Assembly (NCBI RefSeq): GCF_000687475.1
Contig: NC_057321.1
Span: forward strand, 2,480,001-2,544,000
Source of the DNA: Ustilaginoidea virens
Lineage: Eukaryota > Ascomycota > Sordariomycetes > Hypocreales > Clavicipitaceae
Length of the DNA: 64,000 nt
Direction: 5' to 3'
The notes beneath the pieces are model-generated. The model ran no database searches. It was not told the origin of the DNA and saw only the letters and a list, made by a program, of their open reading frames with translations. Positions 32,921 to 41,930 of the stretch are shown here, piece after piece. Position 1 is the stretch's first letter; each line of letters opens with the position of its first letter. The translations under genes and the position numbers were made by a program.

Positions 32921-33914
32921 ATGAATACCATCAAGAGCATCTTTTCCCAGCCACGCTATCAGACGGTGGATGCGGACGCCAACACCGCCAGTGATTCGTC
33001 TGAGCCCGACGACAACCTTTTGCACAAGCGGCGCACGCAAGCTCCGCGCCGCGGCGTGCCAGCAATCACGCTGGCTGTGCTTCTTGTAGTGTCCAACATC
33101 GCCACCGGGATCCTTGCCGTCCTCGTAACGAAAGGCGCCTTTTGCGGATGGCACGAATCCTCCCTGAACAGCGACTTGAAGCGCGCCAACGCCTACTGTG
33201 AGTTAGCATGCAGCCTCCCTCGCTCACCCCTTTCCCCTCCCCTTCCCCCCAGCGCCCGTCCCCAGCCTGACAGCCCGGCACGCAGCCCCCATCTACGACC
33301 AGCTGGACCTCAACGTCAGCCTGACCACCCTCAACGGCGCCTTGCGGGACAACTCGTCCATCTGGCGGCAGCCCCCGTCCCCCGCCGTCGACGCCGCCTG
33401 GGACCGCATATCCACCGAGGGCCTGGAGCTCGTCACCGTCACGGCGGCCGACGTGGCCAAGTCGGGCAAGGACCCGTCGGCGACGCTGCGGGCCCCGCTG
33501 TCCTGGGGCCGCGGCGAGGGCGCCTACCTCGCGCAGATCGAGGTGTTCCACCAGATCCACTGCCTGAACGAGCTGCGCAAGGAGATGCACCGCGGGTACT
33601 ACTACGGCGGGAAGGGGGACGGCGGGGACGAGCTGCGCCGGGCGCACAAGTCGCACTGCGTGCACATGCTGCTGCAGGCGCTGGCGTGCCGGGCCGACGT
33701 GGGCATCGTCACGCACAACTGGGTGCGCAACGAGGGCATCGCGGAGCCCAAGACGCGGCTGATGCCGGACTTTAGCACGGTCAAGAAGTGCGTCGACTTT
33801 GAGGGGCTGCTGGGGTGGGCGAGGGGGGCGGCCGTCGAGGATCTGCGGAGCAGGTGGGCGGACCTGCGGTGGACGCCGGGCGAGACGATTGTGCCGGGGC
33901 AGGGGTACGCGTGA
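32921..33914 (+). CDS. UstYa/DUF3328 family oxidase-like protein 3
   Basis: Exons 32921-33197 and 33253-33914 (one 55-bp intron) encode 312 residues. N-terminus MNTIKSIFSQPRYQ is cytosolic; the membrane helix is at ~49-70 (ITLAVLLVVSNIATGILAVLV); the lumenal domain has NVSLTTLNG and NSS sequons and the two HxxHC motifs FHQIHCL and HKSHCVHM. It is longer and far more GC-rich than UstYa genes 1 and 2 and has only the first intron in common with them, so it is an older paralogue or a separate acquisition rather than a recent duplicate. The upstream in-frame codons from 32783 contain the TATA and CT-rich leader and are not taken as coding. Function as for the family; complete. Confidence 0.88.
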
Positions 33915-34391
33915 GCAAGCCGAGGGGAAGGGCCGGAGAGGGCCGGAGAAGGCCGGAGCGGAGGAATCCCGAGGAGGCGCTGGCTGGACGGCAAGTCTCG
34001 TGGGCATCAGAATCGCGGTGCCGGGGGGTAGGAGCTCCGACGGGGTGCTGTCAAGTCACGGGGCCAAAGCACGCAGGCAAGGCCCAAATTCACCAGCGAG
34101 ATCACAGACGCGCGCAAAAGTATATTTGTCATGTAGATAAGTCTCCCTCAACGGAATCACGGGAAGAGCTGCCTACACAGTCCACGCGACCAGCCAGATA
34201 CCTGCCAGAGCCCTAGGCTCCAGCCCACGCCGGAGAAGAAAATGGCCCAAAGTCGAGCTTTGGCGCCCAACTGTTGCGCGCCACGACCCCGAGTACTGCC
34301 GTTGACCCGAGGCGCGGTGCAGAGTAGACGGGCACCGCGTCCGCTCGCGGGAGCTTAGAAAACCACACGCAACGGGGCGCGCTTTGCCGGC
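33915..34391. other. Convergent spacer between UstYa gene 3 and the repeat-tailed secreted protein
   Basis: GGCCGGAGA-like units near 33926-33958; no gene supported. Minus-strand open frames reaching into it are shadows. Confidence 0.55.
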
Positions 34392-34814
34392 TTAGTCGGG
34401 GCCTCGTGCTGCTCGGTCGCGGCCTCGTGCTGCTCGGTCGCGGCCTCGTGCTGCTCGGTCGGGGCCTCGTGCTGCTCGGTCGGGGCCTCGTGCTGCTCGG
34501 TCGGGGCCTCGTGCTGCTCGGTCGGGGCCTCGTGCTGCTCGGTTGCGGCCTTGTGCTGCGGCCATTGGAGGCTTCTTCTTGTTGTGAGGCAAGCAATCCC
34601 CCGCGCACTCAAGGTCGTAATCATCATAGCAGGTGCACGTCTGAGTCACCTCCCCGGCGGTACATTGTGCTTGATATTTTTGGACCGGTCTAGTGTGCGG
34701 CTTTATGCAGCAAGGCGCACCCGCGTTGAAAAGCGCGCCCGGGCAGGTCTCAGAATAAGATGCCCGGACGACAGTGCCGAGGCCCAAGGCGAGGAGGGGG
34801 GCAAAGCAGCGCAT
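34392..34814 (-). CDS. Small secreted Cys-rich protein with a 7-residue tandem-repeat tail
   Basis: Single exon of 140 residues. Residues 1-18 are a signal peptide (MRCFAPLLALGLGTVVRA). Residues ~19-75 contain eight Cys (one, an adjacent pair, then five more, including TCTC) and look like a compact disulfide domain. The tail is a tandem array of RGPDRAA (with QGRNRAA and RGRDRAA variants) encoded by a 21-bp unit repeated about eight times (34397-34553); it ends with RGPD and a stop. Because 21 is a multiple of three, all three frames stay open over the repeat; the frame given is the one with signal peptide and Cys domain. No family recognised. It may be an effector-type or wall protein; single Arg residues instead of Lys-Arg make a Kex2-processed peptide precursor less likely. 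Confidence 0.6.
   Translation of the reverse strand: MRCFAPLLALGLGTVVRASYSETCPGALFNAGAPCCIKPHTRPVQKYQAQCTAGEVTQTCTCYDDYDLECAGDCLPHNKKKPPMAAAQGRNRAARGPDRAARGPDRAARGPDRAARGPDRAARGRDRAARGRDRAARGPD
34397..34553. repeat. 21-bp tandem repeat, about eight copies
   Basis: Unit (minus strand) CGAGCAGCACGAGGCCCCGAC with G/C variants in two copies. It encodes the tail of the secreted Cys-rich protein. Confidence 0.92.
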
Positions 34815-36490
34815 CCTAGGTGCCTTGCACGCATGATGATTAGTACTGGTTCTGGTGTGCGGGGAGCGAGTTTGCGTACTTTGAAGTGCGTAAAAAAAAC
34901 AGGTTGGTCGGCCTTGGGTTGGTAGCTGGAAGATGAGAGGAGAAGAAAGAGCTGAGGTGTGTAGAGCGGAAGAGCAGGACGAAGAGGAGAATGGAGGGCC
35001 TTTATAGAGAAAAGCGTTGGCGATGGTGCGGCCCTCGTCGCTCGTGTAGCTGCATCAACTTGACCGCAGGCATGTCGACTCTTTGCTGTAAATGTCTCAT
35101 GATGCGGGCTTTGGGGGGCATTTCCCACATGCCCGTTTCCACGCTCGAGAAGTAACAAGAGGCTGCGGACTCGCCCCGGGGGTCGGAGAGTGTCGGCGTC
35201 GACACCACCCGAGGCCAGCACAAGGGTGTTTTCATCTAGCGCCATCTACGCGGTCGACTCGCTCGAGTTACATTGCATCTCCTGCAGTGTCGTGTCGGTG
35301 AAGAAACGCGTCCAGAGGGTTGCAAGAAAAGCGCGCTCCTGCAAGGATATGCGGTTGGTCGATGCTCGGCCGTATCCGAGAGTCATGAGTTATGCGGGAA
35401 AACCCAGTGACAGCCTAAATAGAGCCGCATCCGTTATCAAGACGGGGATCCTCAGGGCCGGTGAAATCAGGCCCACGGGGCCGCGTAGATAATATTTGGC
35501 CCTGCGTGGTACGATGTACTATCGGAGCCGACTCCGTAGTTGCCGGCAATGATTGACTACTGTACATCAGTCGCGCCGCGCCGCGCCGCCCCGGCTGGCT
35601 GGGCGGTCCACGTGGCAAGTATGTACTGTACTTGGCCAGCGCCTTGCATCGCATCGCGTCTTGGCGCTGGAGCGCTAGCGCTGCAAAGCTGCCTGGCGCG
35701 TGCCTAGATAGCCGAGCCGATAAGGCCCCGCCTACTGGGTACGGAGTTGCGCCGATGTAGCAACATGATTCGCTAGGTGCCGCCGCGACGCGGGGAATTC
35801 GCCGATTCGCCGATTCGCCGGGCCGTCTCCCGCGAAATCCCCGGCACAATCTCGCAGAATCTCCGACAGAATCTCCGACCGGCAGCGGGCAGCCAGTTGC
35901 AGAACCCGGCCCCGGCCAACGCTTGACCCGCCGCGCCCGCCGACTGGGCGGCGCGGTCGGGGCTCTCCCTCCACTCTTATGCGGGCGGCTGCGGCCAACA
36001 GGAAGAAGTGAGACAGCAAGGAACCGCGGTAACATACGTGGCGCCCGAGGCAACCCCCAGCGCTAGCGGCCCAGCGCCCTGGGCTAGAACGCCGACCCCG
36101 CATGCGCCCCATCAGCCGGAGCCTCCGGCGGCGCCGGCCCAGACTCCCGGGGCGTAAGCAGGCGCGCCCGTCGGACAGGCCGAGCCGGATGCGGCGCAGC
36201 CTACGCAACGGTCGACGGAGTGCAAACTGGCTACGAATCAGGGTGGATAAGTTTTCCTCGGATCCTGTCCATGCCAAGGCGCGAGTCCTGGTCCTGCGGA
36301 TGAATTTAACGTGGCTTCCTCTGCAGCAACCCATTGCTACTATTTCCCTGCTTGTAACATAGCAGCATATACGTATGGACGTATGCTCTTCAAGCAGGAC
36401 CTCGAGGTACGTGCGCACGCCACTTGGCATGTTCGATCATGTATGTGCCTTTGATGCGAATCGTCTAGCCGTGGCCCATTGTGGAAAATG
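34815..36490. other. Spacer left of the secreted-protein array
   Basis: No gene seen. The right end (about 35980-36490) is shared with 38810-39420: for example TGCGGGCGGCTGCGG at ~35981 occurs inverted at ~38845, and GCATGCGCCCC...CAGCCGGAGC...TCCGGCGGCGCC at ~36101 recurs at ~39111 in direct orientation. This is therefore the outer part of the duplicated cassette. Confidence 0.55.
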
Positions 36491-36507
36491 GCTGATGTGG
36501 CGCCCAT
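36491..36507 (+). promoter_or_regulatory. Conserved upstream motif, array member 1
   Basis: GCTGATGTGGCGCCC, preceded by GTGCCTTTGATG and CTAGCCGTGGCCCATTG, 322 bases before the ATG. The same block is found before all seven array members. Confidence 0.6.
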
Positions 36508-36812
36508 ATTTGCAGGGGGGGGGGGGGTGTTAAACCCCGGATTCGTTCGTTTTCGGCTCGCCATCTATTCGCCTTTGCATATAGGGATTTACTGAGCCCA
36601 CCCGGTGTTCTATCTGCTGCCCAGCTGGATACCTTACAACTGCCGATAGGTACCCGCGCTTGGCGCAACTCCTCCCGACACCCTGGCCAGAACTACTTTA
36701 AATTCCGGCCCTGTCCCGACCGACCCCTGTCCCGGCTCAGACCAACCCGTAACACGTCAAACACTCAAGCTGCCCGCAAGACTTTCCCCAGGTAGAAGCC
36801 TAGCGACAAGCA

Positions 36813-37133
36813 ATGCATCTCTCGCGCATCGTCATCGGCCTCGCCGCCCTCCTGGCCCCCCTTGCCGCGGCTGTCAGAGCCCGCGACATCATCGACCGCA
36901 GCGATCTTGTCGAGTATAAAATCTTTCGAGACCACCTGCCCCAGGACCAGCGCACCAAGATGTCCTTTGTCCAAGCCGGCCGCGGCAGCAATTTTATCCG
37001 GGTTGACGTCTATAGCTCGTCTGGCAACAGCCCACAGTGGCAATACTTTAGACTATTTAAAGCCCGCGAAAACGCCCAGCGGATTCTCAACCCTGGTCAT
37101 CGCAGGTCTATCGAGATTCCTCAGCAAGAATAG
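36813..37133 (+). CDS. Small secreted protein, array member 1
   Basis: Single exon, 106 residues. Signal peptide MHLSRIVIGLAALLAPLAAA, then a mature part without Cys: RDIIDRSDLVEYKIFRD, FIRVDVYS, YFRLFKARENAQRIL and a basic GHRRSIEIPQQE end. It is closest to member 2 (shared GHRRSI and PxQE end). The start is the first ATG after the leader CAAGACTTTCCCC and a TTTAAATTCCGG element near 36697. No family known to me; length, secretion and tandem amplification suggest an effector-like or antimicrobial role, which is inference. Confidence 0.8.
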   Translation: MHLSRIVIGLAALLAPLAAAVRARDIIDRSDLVEYKIFRDHLPQDQRTKMSFVQAGRGSNFIRVDVYSSSGNSPQWQYFRLFKARENAQRILNPGHRRSIEIPQQE

Positions 37134-37691
37134 CACTCACCTTCAGATGCTCAGATAGCACTTATCTGGGTGCTGTTAGTTATAAATGGTTAAATAATAC
37201 TACTAGGGGGAACAAAGGACAGCGTTTTAGGGAGGGTCTTCTTTAGTAGAAGTGATGCGAACACGGCACCCTACGAGTGAGGGGAAGGGCCGGCAGAGGC
37301 GTCTTATCTAGGTAGAGAGAACTAGGCTGCCGTGGGTTGCAATAGTCATAAAGCTTTTGATATGCCAGGAATCGATAGCTCTTCCACCAAGCAAACAAGA
37401 TGAGAAGCCAAGAGAGTGCAAAAGGCGACTAAGCATCAGAGTCTCTCTTGTCCTATAAACAAACGAAACAAGCGATCCTGGCGTAGCTTTTCCAACAATT
37501 AAATATTTCCTTATTGCACATCATGATCCTAGGTATGCCCCGCTTGCGCCACCGTGATAAGTGAAACTATCAACTATTCTGCCTTTATCTCCTTTTAAAC
37601 TATTTGTCTTGTTTAGCATATATGCCACGTTGCAGCTTCATATGCCTTTGATGGATTTTAAACTTCCAGCGGTGGCCGAGTATTAAACAGC

Positions 37692-37708
37692 GCTGATGTG
37701 GCGCTCGT
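37692..37708 (+). promoter_or_regulatory. Conserved upstream motif, array member 2
   Basis: GCTGATGTGGCGCTCGT followed by GTAGCAGAGGGTTAAAC, 215 bases before the ATG; TATAATAA at 37801 is the likely core promoter. Confidence 0.6.
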
Positions 37709-37906
37709 GTAGCAGAGGGTTAAACCTAAAAACTATACAATCAGCCACCGGTTTTGAAAAGGACACATGATCGATATAAGTCAGATAGTATAGCCAAGTC
37801 TATAATAAGGCACGCATGGCCAGAACTACGTAGGCTTAGAGACGGACTCCTAACAGCCTATCCTTTAGTTTACTTACAAGACTCTCCCCTCGCAAAAAGC
37901 AGGCCA

Positions 37907-38221
37907 ATGCATCTCCCGCGCATCGTCGTCGGCCTCGCGGCCCTCCTGGCCCCCCTTGCCGCGGCTTTCAAACAACGCGACCTCATCGACCCCAGCGAAC
38001 TTGGCCTCTTTAGAGAATTTGAAGCCCGGCTGGCCGATAACCACGAGTTCACCAAGGTTTCCCTTATCCAAGGCGGCCGCCTTGTCCGGTTTGATGTCTA
38101 CAGCCCGTCTAGCGCCGGCTCACGGCGGATTGGCTTTAAGGATTTCAGAGCCAGCAAGAACGCCGCGCAGATTCTCAACCGTGGCCATCGCAGGTCGATC
38201 GTCCTTCCTCGGCAAGAATAG
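37907..38221 (+). CDS. Small secreted protein, array member 2
   Basis: Single exon, 104 residues, starting at MHLPRIVVGLAALLAPLAAA (signal peptide). Mature part: RDLIDPSELGLFREFEARL, LVRFDVYS, FKDFRASKNAAQILNRGHRRSIVLPRQE. No Cys. An in-frame extension to 37754 contains the leader (ACTCTCCCCTCGCAAAAAGC) shared with the other members and is not coding. Downstream sequence (38222-38400) matches that after members 1, 4 and 5, including GGGCCGGCAGAGG. Confidence 0.82.
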   Translation: MHLPRIVVGLAALLAPLAAAFKQRDLIDPSELGLFREFEARLADNHEFTKVSLIQGGRLVRFDVYSPSSAGSRRIGFKDFRASKNAAQILNRGHRRSIVLPRQE

Positions 38222-39419
38222 CACTCATCTCAAGATGCTTGAAAAGCACTCATCTAGGGGCTATCAAGTATTGCAGGGTCAAATACTGTTACTAGGGGAG
38301 TAAAGGGTAGCATTAGGGAGGGCGTTGTTTAGTGGAAGTGATGTGCATACGTCTCCTAGGAGTTAGGGACAGGGCCGGCAGAGGCGCATCATAGAAGCAG
38401 ATAAACTATATAGGGGTAGGTCGCAGAAGTTACAAATCTAGTTCAATAAATACACAGGCAATCGACGGCTTTTTATAGTAGTAAGAGAGTGCAAAAGGCG
38501 ACCAAGGCCATGATCAATGTGCGTGCGCCTGGCGCCCAGAATTGGCGCACTCTTTACAAATGATGGCACCCTACCAGAACTAGTAAGGATTAGCCACATA
38601 GTTTTGTAGAAGCCATCCAAGAACACTACAAACCCTGGTAGGGGCCCTGGGAGCCTGGGAGCCCCCGGGGCTACTCCATGCCAGGAGGCGAGGTGGTCTT
38701 TTGCAGAAACGCACAATATCCAACAATTATATTCCGCCAGCAGCCCTCGACGCTTTCTATCTTGATCCCGTAATAACAATAGCCCGGAACAGACGCCCGC
38801 GAGCAGATACCGCGGCCCCTTGCCGTCTCGCTCCTTCCTGTTGACCGCAGCCGCCCGCACAAAGACGAGACACAACCTACGCAGAGCCTGCCTGGGAAAA
38901 CGTAGCACCCACCGACTGGCCAGCGGGCCGGGGGTTCAGACTGGAACACTTGTTCTTGATGCCTCCGCCGCGTCCCGCCGCATCTCCTCTGCATCTGCTG
39001 AAACACAGGTACCTTTTCCACCATCCACCTCTGCAAACGCCGCGTTTCTTGGCGCGCAAGCCGGCCCGCGCTAAGCGCTCGAGCGTCCCCGGCCTAGTCG
39101 CCGACTGCGCATGCGCCCCCATCATATCATCAGCCGGAGCGTCCGGCGGCGCCAGTACCCCGGCGAGCCCGCGGCAATCGATAGGGTGCGCAAAAACGTG
39201 GCTTCAAAGTAGGGCGGGATAGTTTCGTTCTGTCCATGCACAAGGCACGGACGGATCCTGGTCCTGTTGCAGCAAAGCCTATCCTACTGCTTCCCTGCCT
39301 GTGGGAGCACGTTATGCCTGGGTGTATGGAGGCGCGGACGCGAGCCACTTTGCAAGGCTCCATCATGCGTCTTTGACGCGAGAAAAAGTTGTCTAGCCGT
39401 GGCCCATTGCGGACAAAAG
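38222..39419. other. Spacer within the array, with captured scj1 fragment
   Basis: Contains the conserved 3' block of member 2, then a segment shared in part with 35980-36490. A short stretch (38944-39011) is derived from the scj1 gene found at 53.2 kb. No intact gene. Confidence 0.55.
38944..39011 (-). pseudogene. Fragment of the scj1 (DnaJ) zinc-finger region
   Basis: About 68 bases align with 53190-53270 in the same orientation: ACACTTGTTCTTGATGC is identical, then the CCGCCGCG..., and CATCTGCATCTGCTG-like sequence follow, with a deletion of about 9 bases. Translated on the minus strand the fragment gives FQQMQ and, in another frame, IKNKC, both found in the DnaJ Cys-rich region. The frames are broken, so it is a non-coding captured or duplicated gene scrap. 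Confidence 0.7.
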
Positions 39420-39436
39420 GCTGGTGTGGCGCTCGT
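39420..39436 (+). promoter_or_regulatory. Conserved upstream motif, array member 3
   Basis: GCTGGTGTGGCGCTCGT, now 1011 bases before the ATG of member 3; removing the transposon and one target duplication (691 bases) restores 320, like member 1. Confidence 0.6.
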
Positions 39437-39604
39437 ATCCGCCGAGAGTCAAACCCCTCAAAATGTTCGTTTTCGGTACTAACCATCTGGTCAATCCACA
39501 TGGGGGGGATTCACCAAACCCACTCTTTCTTTTAGACTACGTTACCGCTCTGGATAGGTGCCCATGTTTGGCGCAATTCCCCCCAGCACCATGGCCAGAG
39601 ATAC

Positions 39605-39610
39605 TATAAA
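39605..39610 (+). promoter_or_regulatory. TATA element of array member 3
   Basis: TATAAATCCCGG, matching TATAAATTCCGG of member 4. It lies before the transposon at 39724, so the element sits in the transcribed leader if this TATA is used. Confidence 0.5.
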
Positions 39611-39723
39611 TCCCGGCAGCAGTCCAGTCCAGTCCCGTCCGGCTCAGACCTGCTCAGACCTGCTCAGACCAACCCCCGACAAGCCAAGCACTCAAGTTCT
39701 CGGCAAGATTCTCCCCTCGGAAA

Positions 39724-40405
39724 GAGGGTACAGGTCAACCGACCTGTGTCCCCCCCTTGTCATCCGACCCCCCCATAATAACTTAACTGACCTGACCATT
39801 GCTGTGGGCTGTATTCTTAATATAATTGGTTTATTAGGGAATAGTGGGTTAAGTCACTTTGCATAGAAAATTATATAAAAAGTACTTTCTCTGCTATTTT
39901 ACTAGGTTCTTAGGTAGGGGTACCTGGTAAAAGAAATTAAAGAAGTCTCTTTATATATAAAAATATATATAAGGGTACCTCTCTCTCTATTTCTAGAACC
40001 TAGGTACCTAGATACTTAGTAGAAGTATTAGAAGTCACTTTATATGGAAAAATATATATAAAGGTACTTTTTTCTATTATAGTACCTAAGTACCTAAGTA
40101 CCTACCTAGTAAAAAGAAAAGAAGTCACTTTCTGTAGAAAGGTCTATATAAAGGTACTTTCTTTACTTTCAATATTAGGTTCTTAGGTACCTAGGGATAT
40201 AAAATCAAAGTATAATAGAAGTCACTTTCTATAGAAAAAAATATATAAAGATACTTATAGTCTAGTGGCTACTGTAGATTAAAGGATCCACTACTCTTTA
40301 TTAGCGTATCTCTATATTAGGAAAGAGCCTTGGTCAGGTCAGTTAAGTTATTATAGGGGGGTCGAATGACAAGGGGGGGGCATAGGTCGGTTGATATGTA
40401 GTCTC
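39724..40405. mobile_element. Non-autonomous TIR transposon (MITE), copy 1, 682 bp
   Basis: The ends are imperfect inverted repeats of about 75-80 bases: left GAGGGTACAGGTCAACCGACC... and right ...GGTCGGTTGATATGTAGTCTC, continuing inward through TTGTCATCCGACCCCCCCAT / ATAGGGGGGTCGAATGACAA and TAACTTAACTGACCTGACC. The insertion is flanked by a perfect 9-bp duplication, CCTCGGAAA (39715-39723 and 40406-40414). The AT-rich interior is about five ~100-bp units starting with AAGTCACTTT and containing TATATAAAGGTAC. There is no coding capacity. Nine-base duplications with long terminal repeats are typical of Mutator-like elements, so that superfamily is the likely source. It lies in the 5' leader of member 3. 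Confidence 0.9.
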
Positions 40406-40430
40406 CCTCGGAAAAGCCCAACGACAAGCA

Positions 40431-40742
40431 ATGCATCTCCTGCGCATCGCTATCGGCCTCGTCGCCCTCCTGGTCTCCCTTGCCGCGGCCTATGAACCCA
40501 TTGACGTCATCGCCCCTTCTGACCGTAGAAGATACACAAGATTTGTAAACTCTATGACAGCGGCGCGCCAGCATTCTAGAATGCGCCTTTCGGATAACGG
40601 CAACACCATCATAGCTCGTGTCTACTCCTCACCAGCTCAAGGCGGATATTTCAAATTCTCCAGGACCTTCGCGGCTAGCACAGAAGCCTATAGTACTTTC
40701 GAGCTACTCCGTTTCAGGCCAATTGTTGTTGGTTATGTATAG
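40431..40742 (+). CDS. Small secreted protein, array member 3 (transposon in leader)
   Basis: Single exon, 103 residues. Signal peptide MHLLRIAIGLVALLVSLAAA; mature part begins YEPIDVIAPSD, with IIARVYSS in place of VDVYS and FSRTFAASTEAYS later, ending FRPIVVGYV. One of the more divergent members; with member 6 it shares an [F/Y]E..D.IA start. The coding sequence is intact, but the 682-bp element sits 26 bases before the ATG with only the duplicated CCTCGGAAA between them, so expression may be altered. Confidence 0.8.
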   Translation: MHLLRIAIGLVALLVSLAAAYEPIDVIAPSDRRRYTRFVNSMTAARQHSRMRLSDNGNTIIARVYSSPAQGGYFKFSRTFAASTEAYSTFELLRFRPIVVGYV

Positions 40743-41376
40743 TAGCACTTGTCCTCAAGAGATGCTTAGAAGGCGTCAGTCTGGGTGCTATCAAGTATTG
40801 CGGGTTAAATTGCTAACTGCCGGTGGAATAAGGGATGGCGTCAGGCAGGGGGGTTTTTTTTTGCGGAAGGTGTGAGGGACAGGGCCGGCAGCGGCATCGC
40901 ATATAAGTAGATAAACTACATATAGGCTGCCGTAGGTCGCAGTAGCTACAAATCTAATTAAGTAAATACACAGGCAATCGATAGCTCCTTATAATAAGTA
41001 AGACGAGCAGCTAAGAGAGCGCAAAATGCGACCCAGGCCGTGACCTAAGTATGTACGTGCGCCTGGCGACTAAAATTGGCGCACCAGACTCTTTACAAAT
41101 AATAGCGCCTTGCCAGAAACAGTAGGGATTAGCAATATATTATGATGGAAGCATCCTAGAACATGATCACCTTCGCTAGCAGGGGCCGCTTTCATGCACT
41201 GGAAAAGGAGTAGCTGCTAAGGATACACGAAATCAATTCGGCGCAGTGGCTCAAAATTGGCGTTTCTGTCTAGCGTTCTATAATACAAGCATATTCTACA
41301 AGCTATTAGCCCCACGTATTTCATAAGTCCCTTTGCATCGCGAGGCGTACTTGGAGTCTGGGCCTTTGTAAACAGG

Positions 41377-41393
41377 GCTGATGTGGCGCTCGC
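41377..41393 (+). promoter_or_regulatory. Conserved upstream motif, array member 4
   Basis: GCTGATGTGGCGCTCGC followed by ATAGCAGAGGGT, 221 bases before the ATG; TATAAATTCCGGC at 41498. Confidence 0.6.
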
Positions 41394-41597
41394 ATAGCAG
41401 AGGGTAGAATTGCCCTTGCATGTTCTTTTTTACTAATATTTAGGCCACCTTTCTACGTCGCCAAGTAGATAAATAAGGCATGCATGGCCAGAACTGTTAT
41501 AAATTCCGGCTCCCATCTGGCTTACGGACGGACTCCTAATAGCCCATCCCCTTAGGTTCTTTGCAAGACTCTCCCCTCGCGAAAGCAGCGTTAGGCC

Positions 41598-41930
41598 ATG
41601 CACCTCTTTCGCATCGTTATCGGCCTCGTCGCCCTCCTGGCCCCCCTTGCCGCGGCTAATGGAGCCGGCATTATCGACCCCAGCGCTTTGGCCCAGTTTA
41701 GAGTCTTTCAAGCCCAGCTGGACCCGAACCACCAGTATACCAAGACGTCCCTTGTTAAAGACGGCCGAGGCGACTATTTAATCCGGGTTGACGTCTACAG
41801 CTACGCCGAACCAGAGAGGCAATCCTATAGATTATTTCCAGCTAGCAGGTACGCCTTGCAGATTCTCAACGAGCAGAATAGCGACCAGAAAAATCCCAAC
41901 CCGCGCAGTCGCAATCGCAAGCACATTTAG
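41598..41930 (+). CDS. Small secreted protein, array member 4
   Basis: Single exon, 110 residues. Signal peptide MHLFRIVIGLVALLAPLAAA; mature part NGAGIIDPSALAQFRVFQAQL, LIRVDVYSYAE, YRLFPASRYALQILNE and a basic tail NPRSRNRKHI. The first ~40 mature residues are nearly the same as in member 5 (NGAGII.PSAL). No Cys. Conserved 3' block follows (GGGGGAATAAAGGACAGCGTCAGGGAGGGTG). Confidence 0.82.
   Translation: MHLFRIVIGLVALLAPLAAANGAGIIDPSALAQFRVFQAQLDPNHQYTKTSLVKDGRGDYLIRVDVYSYAEPERQSYRLFPASRYALQILNEQNSDQKNPNPRSRNRKHI

Noticed and set aside
34355..34627. Alternative minus frame with EQHEAPT repeats as the true product
   Set aside because: It lacks a signal peptide and the Cys domain; the RGPDRAA frame continues directly from both.
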